From Sphingobium algorifonticola (GTDB lineage Bacteria; Pseudomonadota; Alphaproteobacteria; Sphingomonadales; Sphingomonadaceae), in contig NZ_RZUL01000004.1 of the NCBI RefSeq assembly GCF_004005485.1, forward strand, positions 216,784-280,783: a stretch of 64,000 bases of DNA, given 5' to 3'. Positions 26,710-35,213 of this stretch are shown here, in pieces. Made by a program: the position numbers and the translations under genes. The notes beneath the pieces are model-generated. The model ran no database searches. It was not told where the DNA came from and saw nothing but the letters and a program-made list of their open reading frames with translations. The number at the start of each line of letters is the position of its first letter. The stretch's first letter is position 1.

Positions 26710-28155
26710 CTACAAGCCCAGCGTTGCCACATCCGCGCTGACGGCAACAAGATCGGCATGGGCCACCAATTGGCGATAGGCCGTATCCAACCTGCGCAGT
26801 GCCGCATCGGCCGCCGCTTCCTCGCGCAGGTTCACCAGAAAGAAATCGCTGGCCCCCATCTCGAACCGCCGCCGTTCGGCCTGGGCCATGTCCTGCGCCC
26901 GGGCCTGCTCGTCGGTAGCGAGCGTCAGCAGGCGGCCGGTAGCATCGACCGCGACGCCGATCGTGTCGATCTCCGCGATGATCTGCTCGCGCAGCGACTG
27001 CCCGCGCCGCATCGCTGCTTCGATTTCCGCTTGTGTCTGGACGATCCGTCCGCGCGCCGCACGGCGTTGCAGCGGCACGGTGAAGGTCAGGCCAACGCGC
27101 GTTTCGGTGCCCTCTCGCGATACGCCGCCCTCGCCTATTTCGCCGATGTCGCGGGATGCCTCCGCATTGAAATCCAGCCGGGGGAGCAGCGCGTTGCGAT
27201 CCAGCGCCAGTCGCTCCCGCGCCACCTGCATGCGCAGGTCGATCGTCCGCAGATCCGGGCGGGCGGCCAGGCCCGCCTTGGGATCGGCCGGCAAGGGCAA
27301 GGGCGTCGGCAAGGCCGGCGGCAGGTGCGCGGGCGTGGGCACCATGGGCTGTCCGGCACTGTCTCGCCAATACAGCGACAGAGTGTTGGCGGCCGCGGCC
27401 AGCGCCTGCTCCGCCTGCACCACCAACGTCTGACGCCGCAGAATATTCTGCTGATTTTCAGTCAGGATGATGCGCGGCCGCAACCCGGCCGACACCTGCC
27501 GTTCCAGCCCCTTCTGCCGATCCTGCGCAAGGCCCAGCAGATCGCGAACGACGGAGAGGCGCTGGCCTGCCGCCACCCACTGATTATAGGCATCGAGCGC
27601 ACGACGCTGCACACCGATGGCGATCAGCAGACGATCGGCATCGGCAAGCGCGATATCGACGTCAGCCTGCGTCCGGTTGAAGCGACGCTCGTCGATCGCC
27701 CGATCGCGCAGCAGCGCGAGCACGACACCCGCCTTTATCTCGCCAAGCTGGTTGGTGTAGCTCTTGTCCTCATAGATCGGGAAGCGCCCGTCCGACACAC
27801 GATAACCGCCGTAGACATTGCCGCCGAGCTGTTCGAGCGGCCGCAGCACCTTGGTTTCGAGCGAACGCCCATCATAATAGCCGGACAGGCGCGTGTCGGC
27901 ATCGGCGGAAAAAACCGTGTCGAAGGCACCTTCGGCGGACAGGCGCTTGCCCTGCGCGCCACGCACCCGCGCCAGTGCTTCCAATACCTGCGGCGCATGC
28001 TGGCGTGACGAAGCGAGAACATCCTCCAGCCGTAACGGGCCGGACGGCACGTCTGCTGCTGGCGGCGCGACCGGAAGTGGCGCGATGTCCTGCGCGAATG
28101 CCGTTCCAAGCGATGCCGCCAGGGCGCAGAGGACCGCAAATGCCCTATTTCGCAT
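26710..28155 (-). CDS. TolC-like outer-membrane efflux protein
   Basis: This 481-residue protein has a signal peptide (to AFAQ) and two long helical repeats of the outer-membrane efflux family, rich in Ala, Arg and Gln heptads. An outer-membrane channel role is likely. It is the last of three leftward genes and overlaps the end of the HlyD-like gene by 11 bases. With the adaptor and the ABC-type inner-membrane protein it forms a complete tripartite exporter set. Confidence 0.85.
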   Translation of the reverse strand: MRNRAFAVLCALAASLGTAFAQDIAPLPVAPPAADVPSGPLRLEDVLASSRQHAPQVLEALARVRGAQGKRLSAEGAFDTVFSADADTRLSGYYDGRSLETKVLRPLEQLGGNVYGGYRVSDGRFPIYEDKSYTNQLGEIKAGVVLALLRDRAIDERRFNRTQADVDIALADADRLLIAIGVQRRALDAYNQWVAAGQRLSVVRDLLGLAQDRQKGLERQVSAGLRPRIILTENQQNILRRQTLVVQAEQALAAAANTLSLYWRDSAGQPMVPTPAHLPPALPTPLPLPADPKAGLAARPDLRTIDLRMQVARERLALDRNALLPRLDFNAEASRDIGEIGEGGVSREGTETRVGLTFTVPLQRRAARGRIVQTQAEIEAAMRRGQSLREQIIAEIDTIGVAVDATGRLLTLATDEQARAQDMAQAERRRFEMGASDFFLVNLREEAAADAALRRLDTAYRQLVAHADLVAVSADVATLGL

Positions 28156-29197
28156 CGGTCATGTTCATCGTCGCCGTATCGGCAGCGTCACCCGGCCGCT
28201 GGAACTGAAGCGGGAAGTCGTTGAGTTGCCGCCACAGCTCGAACCCGACGCTGACGGTATCCATCAGTACCCATCCCCGCACCTTGGCGCCAAGCCGCAC
28301 ATAGGGTTCGCGTGGCCAGGCGGGCCGGTCCGGTGCCGCCTCGACCAGGACGCGAAACAATCCATTGGTGGAAGCGGAAACGTCGATCGCCCGTACACGC
28401 CCGTCGAACATGCCCTGCGCGACCGATGGCCAACCGCTGAACTGGATAGCGGGCCAGCCCTCGAACTCCAGCCGCACCCGACGACCAGGACGGATCAGCG
28501 GCACGTCGCGGCCATCGACATACAGCTCGACGACACGCTGCGATTCCTCGGGCGCGAAGGTCGCCACGACATCGCCTGCGCTGACCATCGTGGCATTGTC
28601 ACCGCCCTGGATACGCAGGATGCGTCCGTCACGCGGCGCGCGGATCATCTGCACCGACTGGCGGTTGAGGCTGACGTCGATGCGCGTCCGATCGGCCCGT
28701 GCCTGCGCCACCTTCGCCTCGTAATCACTCACCTTGATCTGAGCGAGTTCATAGTCGCGACGTGGCGACAGGCCCTCGCGATAGAGCGACTGCATGCGGG
28801 CGACATCCATCTGTGCGACGCGCATCGCCTGCTGCGCCGCCGCGATTTCCGCATCGGCCTGGGCGCGTTCGGCACGCAGGCGATCGAGCAGATTGGGGTC
28901 GTTGTCGCTGACGCGCGCAATCGGATCGCCACGCCGCACGATGCTGCCGTCGGTCACATACCATTGTTCGATCCGGCCGGGTACCAGCGCCGTGATATTC
29001 TGCACCCGATCACGCGGGTCGAGGGCAATGACTGCTCCGGCGCCCGGTGCGGTCTGCACCCAGGGCACGAGCAGCATGAAGAGGATGCTGCCAACGATAC
29101 CCAGCATCAGCATCCACGCAAGCACCCGCGTCACGCGCGGTGGCCGGATGCTCGCCAGTGTCTTGAAATGCGGCAAATGGTCAGAGCGGAAGGGCAT
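28145..29197 (-). CDS. HlyD/EmrA-type membrane fusion protein
   Basis: This 350-residue adaptor has one N-terminal membrane helix (VLAWMLMLGIVGSILFMLLVP), a biotinyl-lipoyl half-motif (LVPGRIEQWYVTDGSIVRRGD), a long alpha-hairpin (about residues 110-190) and the second half-motif (IRAPRDGRIL). The ATG at 29197 has a perfect AGGAGG site six bases upstream and lies inside the end of the ABC gene. The three genes are therefore translationally linked. The adaptor should bridge the inner-membrane ABC protein and the TolC-like channel. Confidence 0.88.
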   Translation of the reverse strand: MPFRSDHLPHFKTLASIRPPRVTRVLAWMLMLGIVGSILFMLLVPWVQTAPGAGAVIALDPRDRVQNITALVPGRIEQWYVTDGSIVRRGDPIARVSDNDPNLLDRLRAERAQADAEIAAAQQAMRVAQMDVARMQSLYREGLSPRRDYELAQIKVSDYEAKVAQARADRTRIDVSLNRQSVQMIRAPRDGRILRIQGGDNATMVSAGDVVATFAPEESQRVVELYVDGRDVPLIRPGRRVRLEFEGWPAIQFSGWPSVAQGMFDGRVRAIDVSASTNGLFRVLVEAAPDRPAWPREPYVRLGAKVRGWVLMDTVSVGFELWRQLNDFPLQFQRPGDAADTATMNMTDAK

Positions 29198-30920
29198 CAC
29201 TTGCCTCCTGATCGTCGGCAGGCCGGTCGCCACCCAGGCGGACACGGTCGAACTGCGCGCGGTCGGTCATGATCCGCTGGCTATCGCGCCCGAGCCAGAA
29301 CCATCCGTCCAGCGAAATGTCATGCGGACGGCCGGAGAAATACAGGATCGTTATCGGCTTGCCCGCCAGAGCGGCAAACACGGCCTGCATCCGATCGGCC
29401 GGCACCATGTCATACAGCGCGGAGAGCACCAGAATGCGCGGTTCGGCGAGCACGGCGCTGGCCAGTTTGAGCTGCATCATTTCCACCAATGTCAGCGGCC
29501 AGCCGGTAGAGGACAGCCGCGTATCCATGCCGTCGGCCAGCATCGCGATGCGTTGATCCAGGCCCACCAGCCGCAGGGCGTCCATTGTCTGCGTCGGCTC
29601 CTGCCCGGCGCAGGCAAGCGCCAGATAATCGCGGATGCTGCTTTCGACGATCGTCGGCCGGTCGAGCACGATCACGTCGCTGCGCAGTTGATAGGTATCG
29701 AGCGCCGTGATGTCCGCGCCGCCCAGCGTGATGATGCCACTGTCTGGCTTGATATGCCGTTTCAGCAGACCCGAGAGCAGGCGATCCATGCCCGGTGCCG
29801 CGCAGGCGACAAGGCGGCTGCCTGCCGGAATGCCAAAGGCAAGCTGCGCCTGTTCGTTGCCCAGCCGCACGCGCACCGACGACAAAGCCAGCGCGCCATG
29901 GACCGGCCGCGGCGGCTGTGCCTTGGGTTCGGGTATCTGTTCCTGCGGAATGGCAAGGATCTGCGACAGTTCCTCGACCCCGGCGACAAGATCATAAAAG
30001 CTGTCGAGATAGGGGCCAAGCTGCGCGGCACCGTAAAAGATGCTCGAAAGGATCAGTTCTGCGGCAACAAGCTGCCCGATGGACAACTGCCCCTGGATCA
30101 CGAGCCAACCGCCCAGGGCCAGCAGCCCGGCGCTGGCAAAAGCATAGAGCATCAGCAGCGCGACACTCTGGGGAAAAGTACAGCGGAAATGGGCGGCATG
30201 GCCCTTCACATAGGCTGCGGTCACATCCTCAGAGCGATCCATGGCGAAATCCAGATGGCGGCTGGACTTGTAGAAACCGTTCGAACCGCCGACGCTTTCG
30301 AGCCAGTGCGCGGCTTCATATTTTCGCTGGCTGAGCGCCACCGCGGTGCGCATCGCCCCGCGCGACCACAGGCGCCAGATCAGCCATACGGCGAATATGA
30401 AGCCCAGGTTGAACGCCAAAAAAAAGGGATGATAGAATGCGGTGACGATGAACCCGACGGTCGCCTGCAATATGATCGTGAAGCCGCCTATCAATAGCGA
30501 AGGTATCGCTTTCTGCACGGTCATCACGTCGAAATAGCGGTTGAACAGGTCGCCGCGCCGCTCGTCGTGAAAGAACGGATTTTGTGCGTGGACCGCGCGC
30601 AATGTCGTTTCGGCGACCAAACGGGCGAAGAAGCGGCGGCGGAACATCTCCATCAGATGCGTGCGAAATGCTCCCAGCAGCGCGGAGATCAGCAGCAGCA
30701 CCAGCAGCACGGCGGCCAGAGTGAACAGAGGTGCAGGCAAAGCCGTGTTGGCAACCGAATTGATGAGCATCTGCACCGAAATCGGCGTTGCCAGCGACAG
30801 CAGGCCGATGCCGATGCCATAAACAACCATCAGCCGGAAAAAGGCACTGTCCGGACCCAGGATCGGTCCGGCCCAGCCGAAAAAGTCACGCAGTCGCACG
30901 TCGCCGGAGGATATGGCCAT
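29181..30920 (-). CDS. ABC exporter-like protein with degenerate, probably inactive ATPase domain
   Basis: This 579-residue protein has a six-helix ABC type I exporter membrane domain (about residues 25-310) and a C-terminal domain in the position of the ATPase. The expected motifs are all altered. Walker A reads ACAAPGMDRL near residue 373 instead of GxxGxGKST. The Q-loop Gln position is Asp (VLDRPTIVESSI). The signature reads LSSTGWPLT instead of LSGGQ. Walker B reads RILVLSALYD without the DE pair. The H-loop His is missing (LYFSGRP). There is no peptidase or CLD domain at the N-terminus. The framework is otherwise intact and unbroken, so selection appears to hold the fold without ATP hydrolysis. 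The cargo is unknown. Confidence 0.82.
   Translation of the reverse strand: MAISSGDVRLRDFFGWAGPILGPDSAFFRLMVVYGIGIGLLSLATPISVQMLINSVANTALPAPLFTLAAVLLVLLLISALLGAFRTHLMEMFRRRFFARLVAETTLRAVHAQNPFFHDERRGDLFNRYFDVMTVQKAIPSLLIGGFTIILQATVGFIVTAFYHPFFLAFNLGFIFAVWLIWRLWSRGAMRTAVALSQRKYEAAHWLESVGGSNGFYKSSRHLDFAMDRSEDVTAAYVKGHAAHFRCTFPQSVALLMLYAFASAGLLALGGWLVIQGQLSIGQLVAAELILSSIFYGAAQLGPYLDSFYDLVAGVEELSQILAIPQEQIPEPKAQPPRPVHGALALSSVRVRLGNEQAQLAFGIPAGSRLVACAAPGMDRLLSGLLKRHIKPDSGIITLGGADITALDTYQLRSDVIVLDRPTIVESSIRDYLALACAGQEPTQTMDALRLVGLDQRIAMLADGMDTRLSSTGWPLTLVEMMQLKLASAVLAEPRILVLSALYDMVPADRMQAVFAALAGKPITILYFSGRPHDISLDGWFWLGRDSQRIMTDRAQFDRVRLGGDRPADDQEASDALPL
29204..29209 (-). promoter_or_regulatory. Perfect ribosome binding site for the HlyD-like gene
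   Basis: AGGAGG on the minus strand lies six bases before ATG 29197, inside the ABC gene. It fixes the adaptor start and shows that it can be translated independently. Confidence 0.7.
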
Positions 30921-30959
30921 CAATCACCCACATAATGCGCATGATCCTGCGCAGGCCCC

Positions 30960-30988
30960 TGAATATAAAGCAATCACGATTGGTTCAA
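30960..30988 (-). promoter_or_regulatory. Candidate sigma-70 promoter for the exporter operon
   Basis: On the minus strand, TTGAAC (30983-30988) and TATTCA (30960-30965) are separated by 17 bases, about 40 bases upstream of the ABC gene. The spacer holds CAATCGTGATTG, a small dyad that could be a regulator site. The LysR gene lies immediately upstream on the same strand. Confidence 0.5.
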
Positions 30989-30998
30989 ATCGGTAATG

Positions 30999-31037
30999 CA
31001 ACAATAATCGATAGGATTTTCCTATCGATTATTGTTG
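30999..31037. terminator. Perfect 17-base stem-loop spanning the LysR stop codon
   Basis: The left arm begins CAACAATAATCGATAGG and its exact reverse complement follows after a five-base ATTTT loop. The right arm encodes the last Gln-Gln and stop of the LysR gene. It lacks a clear U-run on either strand. It may act as a terminator, an RNA-stability stem or a DNA site for a dimeric regulator ahead of the exporter promoter. Confidence 0.5.
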
Positions 31038-31913
31038 CGCGACAGCAATGACAATATCGGCGAGCCGGCGATAGGCTTCCGCCCGCCCCGCGCTGCGCCG
31101 CCACACCAAACCGACTTCACGCTCGATCACGCGCGACGCCATCGGCCGGATCGTGACATCGTCATGATCGCGAATTTCGGACCGGATGTAGAGCGCGGGC
31201 AGCAGCGCGATGCCCATGCCCATGCCTGCCATCTGCCGGATCGCGTCAAGGCTGGTGCCTTCATAATCCCGCAATACCGGCGCGCCGACAATCTCCCCCA
31301 GCGCCTGTATCTGGTCACTGAGACGATATTGCGACGATAAGGTCAGCAAGCCGCGCCCGGCCAGCATCTCCGGGCTAATGCGCGCATGCTGCGCCAGCGG
31401 GTCGTCCTGCGCCATCGCCAGCAGCAGCGGTTCGTGAAAGAGGGGCCGCACGAAATACTGCTCCCCGATCACCGGAAGCTGCGCCAGCACCACATCATGC
31501 GTGCCCGACGCCAGATCCCGGAGCAAATCGTCGGGCAGGCCCTCCCGCACATGAAGGCGAAGGTCAGGATGGTCGCGATGAAGCCGGGCCACGACTTGCG
31601 GCAGCAGATAAGGACCAAGCGTCGGCGACGCACCCAGCCGGATCGTCCCGACGAGACCATCGACATCGGATCGCGCGACGTCGCCGAGCACCCGGACATC
31701 GGCCAGTATCGCCTGTGCATGGCGAAGGATTTCGCGTCCGACCGGGGTCAGCACCGCAACCGAAGGGCCACGCTCCACCAACGTCTGGCCAAGCTGGGCC
31801 TCGAGAAGCTGAATCTGGGCCGACAGCGACGGCTGCGTAACCCCCGCGCGATCGGCGGCCCTGCGGAAATTTCCGGTCGCCGCAAGTTCACAGAAATAGT
31901 GAAGTTGCCGCAA
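31029..31913 (-). CDS. LysR-family transcriptional regulator (OxyR-like subgroup)
   Basis: This 294-residue protein has an N-terminal winged helix (LHYFCELAATGNFRRAADRAGVTQPSLSAQI) and a substrate-binding domain with GTIRLGASPTLGPYLLPQVV. The overall pattern recalls OxyR/hydrogen-peroxide-inducible regulators. The redox Cys pair of OxyR is absent, so peroxide sensing is unlikely. The start is uncertain: TTG 31913 is used. The preceding in-frame codons (ACG, ATA) match the typical N-terminus but are poor starts. It lies upstream of the exporter operon on the same strand and is its likely regulator. Confidence 0.85.
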   Translation of the reverse strand: MRQLHYFCELAATGNFRRAADRAGVTQPSLSAQIQLLEAQLGQTLVERGPSVAVLTPVGREILRHAQAILADVRVLGDVARSDVDGLVGTIRLGASPTLGPYLLPQVVARLHRDHPDLRLHVREGLPDDLLRDLASGTHDVVLAQLPVIGEQYFVRPLFHEPLLLAMAQDDPLAQHARISPEMLAGRGLLTLSSQYRLSDQIQALGEIVGAPVLRDYEGTSLDAIRQMAGMGMGIALLPALYIRSEIRDHDDVTIRPMASRVIEREVGLVWRRSAGRAEAYRRLADIVIAVAQQ

Positions 31914-32049
31914 CGTTATGCCGGGAATAGAAATTGCCGGTGCCTTTCAAATCATGGGCAGGCGGCGCTCCGGCGACGCTGCACCCGCAGCATAAGGCGG
32001 TCGACATCGGACTAGCAAGCACCCATCCAAGCGACGCCGCGCAACAGCC

Positions 32050-32868
32050 TCAGATGTTTGCCTGCCAGGCCATGAATCCGGTCGTCGGCTTCGCAATCGT
32101 AATAGTGGGGTTGTCCTCAAGCAGCCAGCATTCGCCGCCCTGCCATGGCTTGCCGTCCACCAGCCCGGCACCAGACAAAGGGATGAACCACAGCATCGTC
32201 GGCGGAAGCGTCACCGCCGAACCGGCGTCCCACGCGATCATGTCGAGCGTGAAGGGCGCATCACCTTCGGTTAGCAGGCGCAGCGCCTGTCCCGGTGCGA
32301 CGTTCCGGTTCGGCAGCGGATAGGGTTCCGCCCGGCTGACACGGACGCCTTCGTCCAGATGCAGTGCGCGCGGACGGCCATAATCATACAGCCGATAGGT
32401 GATGTCGTTGTTCTGCTGAACCTCGACGAGGGTAACGCCAGCGCCGATGGCGTGGACGGTGCCAGCGGGAATGTAGAAGAAATCGCCGGGCTTCACCGGC
32501 TTCCAGTCGATCAGACCTTCGATGCTGCCGTCGAGAGCGGCGGCGCGCAAGGCCGTGTCATCGAGCGGACGGACCGTGCCGATGCCGAGCGTCGCGCCGG
32601 GCTGTGCATCAAGAATGTACCAGCATTCCGATTTTCCTCCCGGCAGGCCTTTCGCCCTCGCCTGGGCATCATCGGGGTGCACCTGGATCGACAGTTTTTC
32701 GCTCGTGAAAATATATTTGACGAGCAGCGGGAGCGCCCTGCCCTGCGGCGCGTCGAACCACAGCTCACCGATCCTGTCACGTCCGGCAACAGGTCCGAAG
32801 CCTTCGGGAAGATCCGTACGCCCCCAGGGCTTTGCAACATATGTGGTCGTCAGCGGCGTGGCAGGCAT
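32050..32868 (-). CDS. Class I mannose-6-phosphate isomerase-like protein
   Basis: This 272-residue cupin of the type I phosphomannose isomerase group interconverts fructose-6-phosphate and mannose-6-phosphate in active members. Features are KPWGRTDLP, LLVKYIFTSEKLSIQVHPDD with the zinc-binding Gln and His, GKSECWYIL, and DFFYIPAGTVHAIG. It is shorter than the about 390-residue E. coli ManA, as in the short bacterial subfamily. ATG 32868 begins MPATPLTTTYVAKPWGR. It could feed GDP-mannose and exopolysaccharide synthesis. Confidence 0.8.
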   Translation of the reverse strand: MPATPLTTTYVAKPWGRTDLPEGFGPVAGRDRIGELWFDAPQGRALPLLVKYIFTSEKLSIQVHPDDAQARAKGLPGGKSECWYILDAQPGATLGIGTVRPLDDTALRAAALDGSIEGLIDWKPVKPGDFFYIPAGTVHAIGAGVTLVEVQQNNDITYRLYDYGRPRALHLDEGVRVSRAEPYPLPNRNVAPGQALRLLTEGDAPFTLDMIAWDAGSAVTLPPTMLWFIPLSGAGLVDGKPWQGGECWLLEDNPTITIAKPTTGFMAWQANI

Positions 32869-32980
32869 GGTAGCGTATCCGGCTCTAATTTGCAGCGCAA
32901 CGTCCTGGGTTGCGCGCCCCCATGCTCTGATCTTGACCTGCTCTTCGCTGCCGGATGCATCGGACAGTTTCCGGCATTCA

Positions 32981-33067
32981 TGGTGCCCAGAAGAGGACTC
33001 GAACCTCCACGACCTTGCGATCGCCAGCACCTGAAGCTGGTGCGTCTACCAATTCCGCCATCTGGGC
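32981..33067 (-). tRNA. tRNA-Leu (anticodon CAG)
   Basis: An 87-nucleotide class II tRNA. The acceptor arms are GCCCAGA and TCTGGGC, with discriminator A and an encoded CCA end at 32981. The anticodon stem is CCAGC/GCTGG around the loop TTCAGGT, giving CAG. The long variable arm expected of leucine tRNAs is present, as is GGTTCGAGTCC in the T arm. The TGG...TAGACGC D-arm is intact. Confidence 0.95.
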
Positions 33068-33227
33068 ACGGGGTAGGCAGCGGCGGATAGTCGGGCGGCC
33101 TTATCCTGTCAATCGCCCGCCAGCGATATTTTTGCGTTGTCCGGCGCGCGCCACGGTTGTTTCGCGCGCGCGGCTGAGGCAAGGGGAAATCCGGCACAAC
33201 ATCTTTCGCATTTGCAATATGGGATCC

Positions 33228-34157
33228 ATGATGCAGGACAGGCTGGTTACGATATTCGGCGGCGGCGGCTTTGTCGGTCGCTATGTCGCACAGGAGCTGC
33301 TGTCGCGCGGCGTCCGCGTCCGCATTGCAGAGCGCAACCCCGGCAACGCCGTGCGGATCAAGCCGCTGGGTGGCCTCGGCCAGACGCAACTGATGTCCGC
33401 CGATATCACCAAACCCATCAGTGTCGCCCGCGCCGTCGAGGGCGCTTATGCCGTCATCAACCTGGTCGGCATATTGAACGGAAAGTTCGACGCGGTGCAG
33501 CGCGCGGGCGCGGAAACGGTCGCCAGGGCTGCGGCCGACAGCGGTGCGCAGGCGTTTGTCCAGGTTTCGGCGATCGGGGCCGATGCGGCCAGTGAGTCCG
33601 CTTACGGGCGCAGCAAGGGCGAAGGCGAAAATGCCGTACTGGCGGCCTTTCCCGGTGCGACGATCATCCGTCCATCCATCATCTTCGGGCGGGAGGATCA
33701 GTTTCTCAATCGCTTTGCCCAGTTGATCCGCATCGCCCCGGTCGTGCCGGTCATCAGCGGCGGTACGAAGTTTCAACCCGTCTATGTGGTGGACGTCGCC
33801 CGCGCCATTGCCCTCGCCACGCTCGATCCGGCGACGCATGGCGGCAAGACTTACGAGTTGGGTGGCCCCGAAGTGCTCAGCATGGAACAGATCAACCGCT
33901 GGCTCGCGACCGCAATCGGCCGGTCCAAGTTGTTCGTTCCGGTGCCTGCGTCCGCAGCAGCGGCGCTGGCGATGGTGCCCGGCGGCCCCATCACTCGCGA
34001 CCAGCTCAAGATGCTGGCGCGCGACAATGTTGTCGCCGCCGATTCGCAGGGTTTCGCCGATCTCGGCATCGCACCCACGCCGATGGCCGCCGTTGCCGAC
34101 GCATGGCTGGTGCAATATCGCAAATATGGCCGCTTCGCCGGACGGGCAGAGGCCTGA
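33228..34157 (+). CDS. NDUFA9-like NAD(P)-binding atypical short-chain dehydrogenase
   Basis: This 309-residue protein has an N-terminal Rossmann motif (LVTIFGGGGFVGRYVAQELLSRG). Later segments (AYAVINLVGIL, SAIGADAASESAYGRSKGEGE, IIRPSIIFGREDQFLNRFA) match the complex I NDUFA9/SDR_a5 family. In alphaproteobacteria these proteins are associated with respiratory complex I assembly or with quinone metabolism; the exact role is open. ATG 33228, ATG 33231 and ATG 33219 are all possible starts. It precedes uppP by about 70 bases on the same strand. Confidence 0.82.
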   Translation: MMQDRLVTIFGGGGFVGRYVAQELLSRGVRVRIAERNPGNAVRIKPLGGLGQTQLMSADITKPISVARAVEGAYAVINLVGILNGKFDAVQRAGAETVARAAADSGAQAFVQVSAIGADAASESAYGRSKGEGENAVLAAFPGATIIRPSIIFGREDQFLNRFAQLIRIAPVVPVISGGTKFQPVYVVDVARAIALATLDPATHGGKTYELGGPEVLSMEQINRWLATAIGRSKLFVPVPASAAAALAMVPGGPITRDQLKMLARDNVVAADSQGFADLGIAPTPMAAVADAWLVQYRKYGRFAGRAEA

Positions 34158-34228
34158 CGCGCGCCGATGGCGCCTGCTTTATCCTTACGCCGCCCCGTTC
34201 CCAGCCGTTGCAAAGGAACCGCTGAACC

Positions 34229-35038
34229 GTGATAACGGACCTGCTTACGGTCATCCTGCTTGGCATCGTCGAGGGATTGACCGAATTTCTGCCGGTATCA
34301 TCGACCGGCCATCTTATTCTGGCGAGCGAACTGCTGGGCTATGATGCGCAACAATGGGCGATGTTCAACGTCGTCATTCAACTTGGCGCGATCCTGGCCG
34401 TCGTCGTTCTGTACTGGCGAACATTCTGGGCCGTCGCCGTTGGGCTAGTTCAGGGCAATCCGGTATCCTGGCGATTCCTGCGCAATCTGGTGATCGCCTT
34501 CATTCCGGCGGCCGTCATCGGTCTGTTGCTGCACGATCAGATCGAAGTCATGCTGGGGTCGCCGATGACGGTGGCCGTCGCCCTCATCGTGGGCGGCGTC
34601 GCCATATTGGTGCTGGAACGGCTGATCCGCTCGGCAACCATCGTAGGCATCGCCGACATTCCGATCCTGCGGGTGGTCGGCATCGGCTTTATCCAGTGCA
34701 TATCGATGATACCGGGCGTCAGTCGGTCGGGCGCGACAATCATGGGGGCGCTGGCGCTCGGGGTCGAACGGCGCACCGCGGCGGAGTTCAGTTTCTTTCT
34801 TGCAATCCCGACAATGCTGGGCGCGACCACGCTGGAGCTGATAAAGAAGCGCGACGTCCTGTTTTCCGGGGGCGTAAACTGGGGCGATATCGGCGTAGGC
34901 TTCGTTGTCGCGTTCGTCGTCGCGGTGCTCGTCATCAAATGGTTCGTCGGCATCGTGTCAAAGCATGGCTTCGCACCCTTCGCCTGGTATCGAATCATTG
35001 CCGGCACCGCCGCGGTGATATGGCTTATCATGAGATAG
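34229..35038 (+). CDS. uppP: Undecaprenyl-diphosphate phosphatase
   Basis: This 269-residue polytopic inner-membrane protein recycles the lipid carrier for peptidoglycan and other envelope polymers. Both catalytic signatures are present: GLTEFLPVSSTGHLIL near the N-terminus and PGVSRSGATIMGAL in the middle. About eight hydrophobic segments are visible. The start is GTG 34229 with AAAGGA upstream. Confidence 0.95.
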   Translation: MITDLLTVILLGIVEGLTEFLPVSSTGHLILASELLGYDAQQWAMFNVVIQLGAILAVVVLYWRTFWAVAVGLVQGNPVSWRFLRNLVIAFIPAAVIGLLLHDQIEVMLGSPMTVAVALIVGGVAILVLERLIRSATIVGIADIPILRVVGIGFIQCISMIPGVSRSGATIMGALALGVERRTAAEFSFFLAIPTMLGATTLELIKKRDVLFSGGVNWGDIGVGFVVAFVVAVLVIKWFVGIVSKHGFAPFAWYRIIAGTAAVIWLIMR

Positions 35039-35052
35039 GACCGGAACGGATA

Positions 35053-35069
35053 CATTATTTGAAATAATG
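35053..35069. repeat. AT-rich perfect palindrome after uppP
   Basis: CATTATTTGAAATAATG has eight-base arms about one central base. It begins 15 bases after the uppP stop and 145 bases before gltD. It could be a weak terminator or an operator in the gltD upstream region. Confidence 0.35.
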
Positions 35070-35130
35070 TTACGGCGCCGTGCCCGTTTCGTTCATTCTC
35101 AGCGAGATATAGGTCAGTTTACCTGACTTA

Positions 35131-35169
35131 AATGCCGAAAAGCGCGTGACTCGGGCGATTTTCGGCATT
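35131..35169 (+). promoter_or_regulatory. Leader stem-loop upstream of gltD
   Basis: AATGCCGAAAA (35131-35141) pairs perfectly with TTTTCGGCATT (35159-35169) around a 17-base loop, 44 bases before the gltD ATG. A smaller dyad, GTCAG-TTTAC-CTGAC, lies just upstream (35113-35127). The right arm has no following T-run. A leader-RNA or protein-binding role in nitrogen control of glutamate synthase is possible. Confidence 0.4.
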
Positions 35170-35213
35170 ATGTCGCTCGCGATGCGCCCCGATGGTGCCT
35201 GAGCGAGGGATAT

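Noticed and set aside
31029..31913. LysR protein as a true OxyR peroxide sensor
   Set aside because: The translation has no Cys pair in the regulatory domain and no catalase or peroxiredoxin gene is nearby.
32895..32915. GCGCAAC/GTTGCGC stem downstream of tRNA-Leu as its terminator
   Set aside because: Only seven base pairs, no T-run, and it lies in the likely promoter of the isomerase gene; support is too weak.
32981..33067. tRNA-Leu as an integration site for a genomic island
   Set aside because: No integrase, direct repeat of the tRNA end or abrupt composition change is seen on either side.
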